Shown piece after piece: positions 7,748 to 14,667 of a DNA stretch of 38,270 nucleotides. The translations under genes and the position numbers were made by a program. Below the pieces are notes generated by a model. It did not search any database. It was not told the origin of the DNA and worked only from the letters and a program-made list of their open reading frames with translations. This DNA is from Bacillota bacterium (GTDB lineage Bacteria; Bacillota; Clostridia; Christensenellales; Aristaeellaceae): the NCBI GenBank assembly GCA_023415715.1, contig JAEZJP010000280.1, positions 1-38,270 of the forward strand. The letters run 5' to 3'. Position 1 is the first letter of the stretch. Every line of letters begins with the position of its first letter.

Positions 7748-8503
7748 TTATTGATAAACGCTGAATTTCTTTTCCAGGCGGTTGAACACCCAGGTAAACA
7801 CCGCGGTAATGACCAGATAAATGACCATGGCTGGCAGATATACCAAGGCACTGGCGCTGGAGGACATAATTTGGGTAGTTTTCTTCAAGAGATCTACCAG
7901 CGCGATGGAGGACACCAGGGAGGTATCCTTGATGACCATAATGAACTCGTTGCCAACCGGCGGGATCAGGCGCCGTATGGACTGGGGGATGATGATCAGC
8001 CGCATGGTTTGCCCATAGGACATGCCCAGCACTTTCGAGGCTTCAAATTGTCCCTTGTCGATAGACTGTATGGCGGCCCGGATGATTTCGGCAAGGTATG
8101 CGCCGGAATTCAGCGCATATGCGATCCAGGCGGCTATAAACCGGTCCTGTATTGTCAGGGCGGGAATGATTTGAGGCAAAGCGTAATAAATAAAGAATAA
8201 TTGCATCAACAATGGAGTCCCGCGAAAGAAAAATACATATCCGCTTGAAATACGCTGCAGGGTCTTGACTTTTGAAATTTTGCCCAGAGCCAAAAAAATA
8301 CTGATTACCAAACCGCAGCTCACTGCCAGCACAGTCAGGGACAAGGTGATCCCTGTGGCCTGCAAAAGGGCAGGTATCCAAGACGCCATTTTTGCCAATG
8401 ACTGGAGGAAAACGGGTATCCAATCCGCAACAGTCTGATAGGCTCCCGCTATCCAAAGCGATATTGACTGGAAAGCCTGCGCCAACGATTCCCAGATGCT
8501 CAT
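7748..8503 (-). CDS. Polar amino-acid ABC transporter permease
   Basis: Membrane protein of 251 aa of the His/Glu/Gln/Arg/opine permease family. The core has several transmembrane helices and FFRGTPLLMQLFFIYYALP, a hallmark of this family. The cytoplasmic EAA-like loop SKVLGMSYGQTMRLIIIPQS contacts the ATPase. The first 50 residues (two Trp-containing amphipathic stretches) form a longer N-terminus than in many members. It lies between the binding-protein and ATPase genes. A strong intercistronic hairpin upstream may keep its level below that of the binding protein. Confidence 0.85.
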   Translation of the reverse strand: MSIWESLAQAFQSISLWIAGAYQTVADWIPVFLQSLAKMASWIPALLQATGITLSLTVLAVSCGLVISIFLALGKISKVKTLQRISSGYVFFFRGTPLLMQLFFIYYALPQIIPALTIQDRFIAAWIAYALNSGAYLAEIIRAAIQSIDKGQFEASKVLGMSYGQTMRLIIIPQSIRRLIPPVGNEFIMVIKDTSLVSSIALVDLLKKTTQIMSSSASALVYLPAMVIYLVITAVFTWVFNRLEKKFSVYQ

Positions 8504-8542
8504 GGTTCATCCCCCTGGATGCATACTTTGCAAAGAAACGCA

Positions 8543-8582
8543 CTTGTCCGTCACCGCTCCGGACGGCGCGATGACGGACAAG
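8543..8582 (-). other. Intercistronic hairpin, binding protein / permease
   Basis: CTTGTCCGTCA (8543-8553) and TGACGGACAAG (8572-8582) form a perfect 11-bp stem with extra pairing in the loop. No U-tract follows in the transcript. Such stems usually protect the upstream binding-protein mRNA and give it more product than the permease. Confidence 0.65.
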
Positions 8583-8609
8583 CCCTATCCATTTTTTTGG
8601 CTTATTGTT

Positions 8610-9395
8610 TTACCGTACGCCGGCGGTGGTATCCATACCGAAGTACTTCATGGCGATCTCGGTCATTTTCCCGTCGGCATACATGGCGTCAATGGTTTCT
8701 TCGATCTTTTGGGTAAGCTGGTCATTGCCCTTTTTCAGGCACAGGCCCATGGGCTCAGCCGCTTCGTTTTCCCACACGATGGTGAACTTGTCTTTATCTG
8801 TGCCGATATAATACGCGGCTACCACGCTGTCTACCAGCACGGCGTCCACACGGCCAAGCTTCAGCTCATCAAAGCACTGGATGATCTTGTCGTATACAAA
8901 ATAATCACACGTAAGGCCCGCTGAAATCTTGTTCTTCATGAATTCGTCGGCGGTGGTCTCGGTCTGTACGGCCACCCTGTAGCCGGTCAGATCATCGGGG
9001 GTTTTGATGGGCAGGTCCTTGGCCGTCACCAGCACCAGTTTGTTGGCGATGTAAGGCTTGGTGAGGTTGTAATTCTCCTGCCGTTCGGGCGTAATGCTCA
9101 CAGCGGAGATGATCACATCGTACCGGCTGGAATCCAGCGAGGCAAAGATGCCGTCCCAGGCGGTATCCACGATCTCCAGCTTAAGGCCAAGGCGTGTGGC
9201 CAGTTCGTTGGCTACATCCACATCGAAGCCGATAGCGGTCACGCCATCTTCCGCCAGGTATTCCATGGGAGGATAGCCTATCTCCATACCGACCTGCAGT
9301 ACGCCCTCCTTTAATGTCAAACCCTCGCCCAGTGCCGTGCCGTAAAGCGTAACAAGGCAAACCAATGCTACCAAAAACGCCGCTACTTTACGCAT
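8610..9395 (-). CDS. Family-3 solute-binding protein for polar amino acids
   Basis: Protein of 261 aa with a Sec signal peptide (hydrophobic residues 4-20, likely cut near TALG) and a bacterial extracellular solute-binding family 3 fold. Family marks are LQVGMEIGYPPMEY, GFDVDVANELATRLG, WDGIFASLDSSRYDVIISAV, TPERQENYNLTKPY and GYRVAVQTETTADEF. It captures a polar amino acid outside the membrane. There is no lipobox: the only early Cys (residue 13) sits inside the hydrophobic core, so membrane anchoring is unclear. GGAGG lies about 12 bases upstream, a rather long gap. It is the first recognised gene of the operon. Confidence 0.85.
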   Translation of the reverse strand: MRKVAAFLVALVCLVTLYGTALGEGLTLKEGVLQVGMEIGYPPMEYLAEDGVTAIGFDVDVANELATRLGLKLEIVDTAWDGIFASLDSSRYDVIISAVSITPERQENYNLTKPYIANKLVLVTAKDLPIKTPDDLTGYRVAVQTETTADEFMKNKISAGLTCDYFVYDKIIQCFDELKLGRVDAVLVDSVVAAYYIGTDKDKFTIVWENEAAEPMGLCLKKGNDQLTQKIEETIDAMYADGKMTEIAMKYFGMDTTAGVR

Positions 9396-9430
9396 GATAT
9401 GTATCTTCCTCCTTCATTTCCATCCGTCCA

Positions 9431-9562
9431 TCAAAAGAAAATTTCTTTTATGGAAAGTCTTCCTTTTGTGTATAAAACACTAACATTCATGCGTTCATAT
9501 GTCAATACTTTTATTGTGTTTTTTTCGTATTTCTCATTCATATTATACTGCATATTCAGCAT
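9431..9562 (-). CDS. Possible 43-aa AT-rich leader ORF
   Basis: A 43-codon frame starts with AAGGAGG six bases upstream (minus strand, about 9569-9575) and ends 35 bases before the binding-protein gene. The product is Lys/Asn/Tyr/Met-rich, unlike neighbouring proteins, and the DNA is far more AT-rich than the rest of the window. It could be a leader peptide for the transporter operon or just AT-rich promoter DNA with a chance ribosome site. A TTGACA (9500-9505) with a poor -10 (9477-9482) and a 17-bp palindrome (9433-9449) lie in the same patch. No match to a known family. Confidence 0.3.
   Translation of the reverse strand: MLNMQYNMNEKYEKNTIKVLTYERMNVSVLYTKGRLSIKEIFF
9433..9449. promoter_or_regulatory. 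AT-rich palindrome before the ABC operon
   Basis: AAAAGAAA and TTTCTTTT flank one central A. It lies 38 bases ahead of the binding-protein start and could be a regulator site. Partial likeness to a CodY half-site is not enough to name it. Confidence 0.3.
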
Positions 9563-9696
9563 ATTCGTCCTCCTTTTCCCTGCGAGGGAAGTGAAATAGT
9601 CAAGGCATACCAATGAAATAGCGGCATGCCTCGCAAAAAAGACATATGTATACCATGTTTGAGGTTTGCAAGTCAGAAAGCTATACTTGCAAATGT

Positions 9697-9849
9697 CTAC
9701 AAATCATCCGCATCCTGGTCGGGCTCGCCCCCGTCCCTTGGCGTGCCGGTATAGCTGCCCAATACATCGGTGGATTCGGGATCGCGCATCATGCGGCCGG
9801 CCAATTCTTCCTTCTTCAGCTTCTTGCGGTTCTTCAGCTTTTTTTCCAT
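9697..9849 (-). CDS. Conserved-looking 50-aa acidic-tailed protein
   Basis: A 50-codon gene. The N-terminus is Lys/Arg-rich (EKKLKNRKKLKKEE). The middle reads MMRDPESTDVLGSYTGTP and the end is acidic (PDQDADDL). The pattern of a basic head, a GSYTG block and a QDADDL-type tail is one I associate with small uncharacterised Clostridia proteins; the function is unknown. AAAGGAGG lies ten bases before the ATG, but that ribosome site is also the 3' arm of an 11-bp hairpin. It follows leuS on the same strand by about 70 bases and may be read from leuS transcripts. Confidence 0.6.
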   Translation of the reverse strand: MEKKLKNRKKLKKEELAGRMMRDPESTDVLGSYTGTPRDGGEPDQDADDL

Positions 9850-9857
9850 AACAACAA

Positions 9858-9896
9858 CGCCTCCTTTTAAAGGCAGTATGCCCTGAAAAGGAGGCG
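9858..9896 (-). promoter_or_regulatory. Hairpin occluding the ribosome site of the 50-aa gene
   Basis: CGCCTCCTTTT (9858-9868) and AAAAGGAGGCG (9886-9896) pair exactly over 11 bp, with an inner GGCA/TGCC stem. In the minus-strand transcript the 3' arm is the AAAGGAGG site of the small gene. No U-run follows, so it is not a clear terminator. Confidence 0.6.
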
Positions 9897-9921
9897 CTTA
9901 TTGGAAAGTCGTTGGAAAAAA

Positions 9922-12339
9922 TCAGTTGGCGACGATATTGAGCAGCCTTCCCGGCACAAATACGATCTTGCGGATGGTCTTGTCACCCACCAATGCTTTC
10001 ACATCAGGGTTATTGGGCAGCGTTTCCTCGGCCTGCTCGCGGTTAAGATCCGCGGGGATCATGATGCGGCCGCGTACCTTGCCATTGATCTGTATGGCGA
10101 TCTCCACCTCGCTGACAGCCATTTCCTTTTCATCATAAGTGGGCCAGGGCTGATGGTGGAGGGGCGTACCGAAGTTTTGCGCTTCCCACATTTCCTCACA
10201 GATATGGGGGGCGACAGGGCTTAAAATCAGCAACAGCGTTTTCAGCTCGCCTCTTGTGACCTGGTTCTTCAGGTAGATGTCGTTCACCAAACTCATCATG
10301 GCGGCGATGGCTGTGTTGTATTTCATCTTTTCGTAGTCTTCGCTGACTTTTTTCACCGTGGCATGGAAGGATGCCTTCAGGTCGGAGGAATAACCTTCCC
10401 CTTCCGTCAGCATTTCCTGCAGCCTCCATACCCTGTCCAGGAATCTGCGGCAGCCTCTGGCGCCATTGGTGGACCATGGGATCGCCTGGTCAAAGGCGCC
10501 CATGAACATTTCGTACAGGCGGAAGGCGTCGGCCCCCAGTTCATCCACGATTTCGTCGGGGTTGATGACGTTGCCGCGGGATTTGGACATCTTTTCCCCG
10601 TTGGAGCCCAGGATCATGCCATGGCTGGTGCGCTTTTGATAGGGTTCCTTCGTTGGCACCACGCCGATGTCGTTAAGGAACAGGTGCCAGAACCTGCTGT
10701 AGAGCAGATGCAGCGTTGTATGCTCCATGCCGCCGTTGTACCAGTCGATGGGCAGCCAGTATTTCATTTCGTCGAGGCTTGCCATTTCCTTGCCGTTATG
10801 CGGGTCGGTATAGCGCAGGAAATACCAGCTGGAACCGGCCCACTGGGGCATGGTGTCCGTTTCGCGCTGGGCGGGACCTCCACAGGCGGGGCAAACGGTG
10901 TTCACCCAATCCGTCATGGCTGCCAGAGGGCTTTCACCGCTGTCGGTGGGCTCGTAATTTTTAACGTCTGGTAAAAGCACCGGCAGGTCAACTTCCTTAA
11001 CGGGCACCATGCCGCACTTAACGCAGTGTACGACGGGAATGGGTTCGCCCCAGTACCGCTGGCGGCTGAACACCCAGTCGCGCAGTTTAAAATTGACCTT
11101 GCGCTGGCCCAAGCCCTGTTTTTCGATATAGTCTGTGATCGCCTTCTTGGCATCCGCAACCTTCATGCCGTTCAGGAAGCCGCTGTTGACCATTACCCCG
11201 TCCTGAATGTCATCAAAGGCCGCCTCCTGCACGTTGCCGCCGGAAACCACCTCAATGATGGGCAGGCTGAACTTTTTGGAAAAATCCCAGTCACGTGTGT
11301 CATGGGCTGGCACGGCCATGATGGCGCCTGTGCCATAGGTGATGAGCACATAGTCGGCGACCCAGATGGGAATTTCCTTTTGGGTGGCAGGGTTTAATGC
11401 CCGTATGCCTTTTATTTCAACACCCGTCTTTTCCTTTACAACTTCCGTGCGTTCAAAGTCGGACTTCTTGGCCGCCTGGGCCTTGTAGTCCAACAGCTCG
11501 CTGTAATTTGATATGCTGTCCTTCCAGGTTTCCAGCAGGGGATGTTCCGGCGACAGCACCATATAAGTGGCACCGAAGATGGTATCCGGCCGCGTGGTAT
11601 ATACCTTGATCTTTTCATCGCATCCGGTGACGCTAAAGTCGATCTCCGCGCCTTCGGAGCGGCCGATCCAGTTCCGCTGCTGAAGCTTGACCTTTTCAAT
11701 GAAGTCCACGGTATCAAGCCCGTCCAGCAGTTTTTGCGCATACTTGGTAATGGCCAGCATCCACTGCTTTTTTACCCGGCGCACCACTTCACCGCCGCAA
11801 CGCTCGCAGACGCCATCCACCACTTCCTCATTGGCCAGGCCGCACTTGCAGCTTACACACCAGTTGATGGGCATTTCTGCCTTGTAAGCCAGGCCGTGCT
11901 TGTACAGCTGAAGGAAGATCCACTGCGTCCATTTGTAGTAGTTGGGATCGGTGGTGTTCACTTCCCTGCTGTAATCAAAGGAGAAGCCCAGCCGCTTGAG
12001 CTGTGCCCGAAAGTGATCGATGTTATCATTGGTGACAGCCCTGGGGTGCACCTTGTTTTTGATGGCGTAGTTTTCGGTGGGCAGGCCAAAGGCATCCCAG
12101 CCGATGGGATACAATACGTTGAACCCTTCCATGCGCCGCTTGCGCGCGATGATGTCCAAAGCCGTGTTGGAACGGGGATGGCCTACATGCAACCCGGCGC
12201 CCGAAGGATATGGAAATTCGATAAGGCAATAATATTTTGGTTTTTTGTGATCGGTTTCCGCACAAAAAGCCTTCTGCTCCTCCCAATTGGCCTGCCACTT
12301 TTTTTCGATGCGGGCGGGATCATAGGGCGCTTTATACAT
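9922..12339 (-). CDS. leuS: Leucyl-tRNA synthetase
   Basis: Class I synthetase of 805 aa, the normal bacterial length. The HIGH-type site is PYPSGAGLHVGH near residue 42, and the KMSKS loop is EKMSKSRGNVINPDE. Two Cys pairs (CVSCKCGL and CERCGG) suit the zinc-binding insert. An editing domain occupies the middle (YTTRPDTIFGATYM), and the anticodon-binding and C-terminal domains end at about 805. It charges tRNA-Leu. The frame continues far upstream into the T-box leader; the ATG at 12339 has GGAGGAG before it and matches the family N-terminus (MYKAPYDPARIEKKW). Expression should rise when uncharged tRNA-Leu accumulates, through the leader. Confidence 0.97.
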   Translation of the reverse strand: MYKAPYDPARIEKKWQANWEEQKAFCAETDHKKPKYYCLIEFPYPSGAGLHVGHPRSNTALDIIARKRRMEGFNVLYPIGWDAFGLPTENYAIKNKVHPRAVTNDNIDHFRAQLKRLGFSFDYSREVNTTDPNYYKWTQWIFLQLYKHGLAYKAEMPINWCVSCKCGLANEEVVDGVCERCGGEVVRRVKKQWMLAITKYAQKLLDGLDTVDFIEKVKLQQRNWIGRSEGAEIDFSVTGCDEKIKVYTTRPDTIFGATYMVLSPEHPLLETWKDSISNYSELLDYKAQAAKKSDFERTEVVKEKTGVEIKGIRALNPATQKEIPIWVADYVLITYGTGAIMAVPAHDTRDWDFSKKFSLPIIEVVSGGNVQEAAFDDIQDGVMVNSGFLNGMKVADAKKAITDYIEKQGLGQRKVNFKLRDWVFSRQRYWGEPIPVVHCVKCGMVPVKEVDLPVLLPDVKNYEPTDSGESPLAAMTDWVNTVCPACGGPAQRETDTMPQWAGSSWYFLRYTDPHNGKEMASLDEMKYWLPIDWYNGGMEHTTLHLLYSRFWHLFLNDIGVVPTKEPYQKRTSHGMILGSNGEKMSKSRGNVINPDEIVDELGADAFRLYEMFMGAFDQAIPWSTNGARGCRRFLDRVWRLQEMLTEGEGYSSDLKASFHATVKKVSEDYEKMKYNTAIAAMMSLVNDIYLKNQVTRGELKTLLLILSPVAPHICEEMWEAQNFGTPLHHQPWPTYDEKEMAVSEVEIAIQINGKVRGRIMIPADLNREQAEETLPNNPDVKALVGDKTIRKIVFVPGRLLNIVAN

Positions 12340-12354
12340 GAATGCTCCTCCTTC

Positions 12355-12583
12355 TTCCGCTAAAAAAGCGCTTCGCCTTTTTACAAAGACGAAACGCATT
12401 GTTCCGCGGTACCACTTTGCTTGCCGAACTAAATCATCCGGCCACTTGATGCGCTGTAACGGGCGCTGCCCGCCGTATGGGAGCTCCGGAGCGAGCGGCC
12501 TTCCCTTTTGCTTCCGCCCTTTCACCTGCCGGGCGGCTCTCTTAAGCGCCGGGAAAGCGTTCCCCTTCATTGCCAAATAGATG
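12355..12583 (-). promoter_or_regulatory. T-box leader of leuS (specifier CTC, Leu)
   Basis: The minus strand reads AAAGTGGTACCGCGG (RC of 12404-12418), the T-box antiterminator core. Upstream are stem I landmarks: AGAGAG (12537-12542) and a GGTGAAAG block. A specifier CTC (12493-12495) sits directly before a GCTCCGGAGC stem. Downstream, a GC hairpin (about 12368-12398) ending in a U-run is the competing terminator. Uncharged tRNA-Leu should stabilise the antiterminator and permit leuS transcription. Confidence 0.9.
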
Positions 12584-12589
12584 AATCCC

Positions 12590-12617
12590 AGTATATCACA
12601 ACCTCCTGTTTTGTAAA
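12590..12617 (-). promoter_or_regulatory. Predicted promoter of the leuS leader
   Basis: Minus strand: TTTACA (12612-12617), a 16-bp spacer and TATACT (12590-12595), placed correctly just upstream of the T-box. Confidence 0.6.
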
Positions 12618-12678
12618 GGGGGTAAAGGAGGCTTGCCTTGTGTGAAAATTTGCAATTGTAAAACTTTGCGCATTCGGC

Positions 12679-12707
12679 TTGAGGGGAACAACAGGGAATG
12701 GTATAAT
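12679..12707 (+). promoter_or_regulatory. Predicted promoter of the first CotH gene
   Basis: TTGAGG (12679-12684), a 17-bp spacer and TATAAT (12702-12707) preceded by TGG, an extended -10. A vegetative sigma-A-like promoter is unexpected if the gene were only a spore-coat gene. Confidence 0.65.
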
Positions 12708-12760
12708 ATTCCAACGGGGCAAGGAATAGGTGGCGTTCCTTCCGCGGCTGGGAAGTAATT

Positions 12761-14494
12761 ATGACGGGGGTGCCACATATTTTTATGCTTCGAAAAGTGC
12801 TTATTCTTTTGCTGTTACTGCTCATGTTTCCTTTGGCTGCGCAGGCTGCGAAAATCACCGATTTATGGGTGACCGGGGCGGTTTATGAAAATGAAAAGTC
12901 ATCCGGGAATGCGGACAATGTGCCGGACGATTCCATCCATTGGTGGTACAGCACAAGAACGCGGAAATTTTATTTGTTTCTGCCTGCCGGAGCGGATTTG
13001 TCCAAGATGAGGATATGGTTCAAAACGACTGTCCAAAGCATTGACATGGGTGGAAAAATCGTTACAAGCGGCGATAAGGCGGATTTTTTGAAGCCTGGTA
13101 CGGAAATCATCGTCGACGCGGGAAGCCGCTATACCATGGTGATCATGCAGTCTGAAAAGGTGCCGGCCATGTTTATTTCCACGGAGTCAGGCAGTCTTAA
13201 AAAGATACACTCCAGCAAGGACTATGAAGAAACGGGAAATATGGTTCTCCTTGATTCCGACGGCACCCTTTCGTATCATGGGCCGCTGGGCCAGATCAAG
13301 GGCCGCGGGAATTCCACCTTCGCCTATCCCAAGAAGCCTTACCAGATCAAGCTGAAGGATTCTTACGACCTGTACGGTATGGGAAAGGCGAAGACATGGA
13401 TCCTGCTGGCCAATTATATGGACAGCTCCCTCCTGCGCAACACGATCACCTTCGCACTGGCCCAGGCCGCCGGGCTTCCCTATACGTCAAAATCCCAGGC
13501 TGTGGACCTGTACATAAACAACAATTACCTGGGTTCCTATCTTTTGTGCGAGAAGGTGGAGATAGGGGACACCCGCGTCGATATCACCGATCTTGAAAAA
13601 GCCACCGAGGCGGTCAATGAAAAGCCGCTGGAAGAATTTGGGTCCTACGGCTTGGACAAGCAGTTTACCGGCAGAAGCAAGGGTTTTCAAATTCCAAACA
13701 ATCCGGAGGACATTACAGGGGGCTATTTGCTGGAATTGGAAAAACCCCACCGCTACACTCCTGAAATGAGCGGCTTTATGACGAAAAAAGCCCTCCCTGT
13801 CGTCATCAAGGAGCCTGAACATGTGTCCAAGGAACAGGCGGATTATATCAGCGCCATCATTCAATCCTTTGAAAACGCCATCTTTTCCAAGGACGGCATT
13901 GATCCCAAAAGCGGCAAGCACTATACGGAACTTGCGGACTTGGATTCGCTTGTGAAAAAATATATTATCGATGAAATATCCAAGGATTTTGATGCCAACC
14001 GGACCAGCTTCTTTCTGTATAAGCCGGCGGATGATAAGAGCACACGGTTTTTTGCCGGGCCTGTATGGGATTATGATATAGGTTTCGGCAACTTTGAAAC
14101 TGAGCGGTCGAAATCCCTGTTGACCCCCACAGGCTTTTCTGCCAACAAGGATCGGGGCATGGACTTTTACTGGTTTCCCGCACTTTACGCGCAGGATGAC
14201 TTTTATCAGCGGGTCGTACAAATTTATCATGAGTCCTTTGTTCCGGCAATCCGTGTGCTGCTTGGCTTGGACAAGGATCCCACCGGCGCGGTACTTTCCC
14301 TGGACGAGTATGCTTCTGAAATGGAAGCTTCCGCCGCTATGAACTTTTCCCGCTGGCAGATGAACATCACTACACAAAAGGTTGCGAAAACGGGCCAGGA
14401 TTACTTAGTAAACATTGCATATTTAAAAGACTTCTTAAGAGGGCGTATGGCCTTTCTTGATGAAAACTGGGTTAATACTAATTCCAAACATTAA
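12761..14494 (+). CDS. Secreted CotH-family kinase-like protein, copy 1
   Basis: Protein of 577 aa with a Sec signal peptide (hydrophobic LILLLLLLMFPLAAQA) and no lipobox. After a small N-terminal domain (about 30-150) comes a CotH domain (PF08757). Its Gly loop is IKGRGNSTFAYPKKPYQIKL. It is followed by SSLLRNTITFALAQAAGLPY, YINNNYLGSYLLCEKVEIG, DFDANRTSFFLYKP and the metal-binding-like FAGPVWDYDIGFGN. CotH is an atypical kinase that phosphorylates spore-coat proteins in Bacillus; secreted relatives occur in gut Clostridia. Substrates here are unknown. ATG 12761 has GGGAAG five bases upstream; ATG 12785 is the alternative and keeps the signal peptide. A paralogue follows downstream. Confidence 0.8.
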   Translation: MTGVPHIFMLRKVLILLLLLLMFPLAAQAAKITDLWVTGAVYENEKSSGNADNVPDDSIHWWYSTRTRKFYLFLPAGADLSKMRIWFKTTVQSIDMGGKIVTSGDKADFLKPGTEIIVDAGSRYTMVIMQSEKVPAMFISTESGSLKKIHSSKDYEETGNMVLLDSDGTLSYHGPLGQIKGRGNSTFAYPKKPYQIKLKDSYDLYGMGKAKTWILLANYMDSSLLRNTITFALAQAAGLPYTSKSQAVDLYINNNYLGSYLLCEKVEIGDTRVDITDLEKATEAVNEKPLEEFGSYGLDKQFTGRSKGFQIPNNPEDITGGYLLELEKPHRYTPEMSGFMTKKALPVVIKEPEHVSKEQADYISAIIQSFENAIFSKDGIDPKSGKHYTELADLDSLVKKYIIDEISKDFDANRTSFFLYKPADDKSTRFFAGPVWDYDIGFGNFETERSKSLLTPTGFSANKDRGMDFYWFPALYAQDDFYQRVVQIYHESFVPAIRVLLGLDKDPTGAVLSLDEYASEMEASAAMNFSRWQMNITTQKVAKTGQDYLVNIAYLKDFLRGRMAFLDENWVNTNSKH

Positions 14495-14616
14495 TGCGTC
14501 GTCGCAGCGGCTCTTTTCGCGCGGGACAGCGTCGCTCTCCGCTCGACGTAGCGCTGCTACGCCTCGCTCCAGCTCCTTGTCCCGCATCAAAAATAGCTCG
14601 CCGCTTTGGATGCATT
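14493..14616. repeat. 124-bp imperfect palindrome between the CotH copies
   Basis: The element starts inside the TAA stop of copy 1. Symmetric blocks pair across a centre near 14554: AATGC/GCATT at the tips, GCGGC/GCCGC, CGGGACA/TGTCCCG and CGTAGC/GCTACG around GCT. It has no ORF and resembles a small non-autonomous mobile element or a large structured RNA. Confidence 0.6.
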
Positions 14617-14667
14617 AATATTTTCCATTAGTATAAGCCCTAAACGAAAGAAAAAGCGGGGATAGCG

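Noticed and set aside
11542..12363. Long plus-strand ORF antisense to leuS
   Set aside because: It mirrors leuS codons and has no domain or ribosome site.
9922..12858. Long leuS frame reaching 978 aa
   Set aside because: The extra N-terminal part covers the T-box leader and promoter; the family start is at 12339.
13487..14377. Long minus-strand ORF across CotH copy 1
   Set aside because: Shadow of the coding frame with no plausible protein content.
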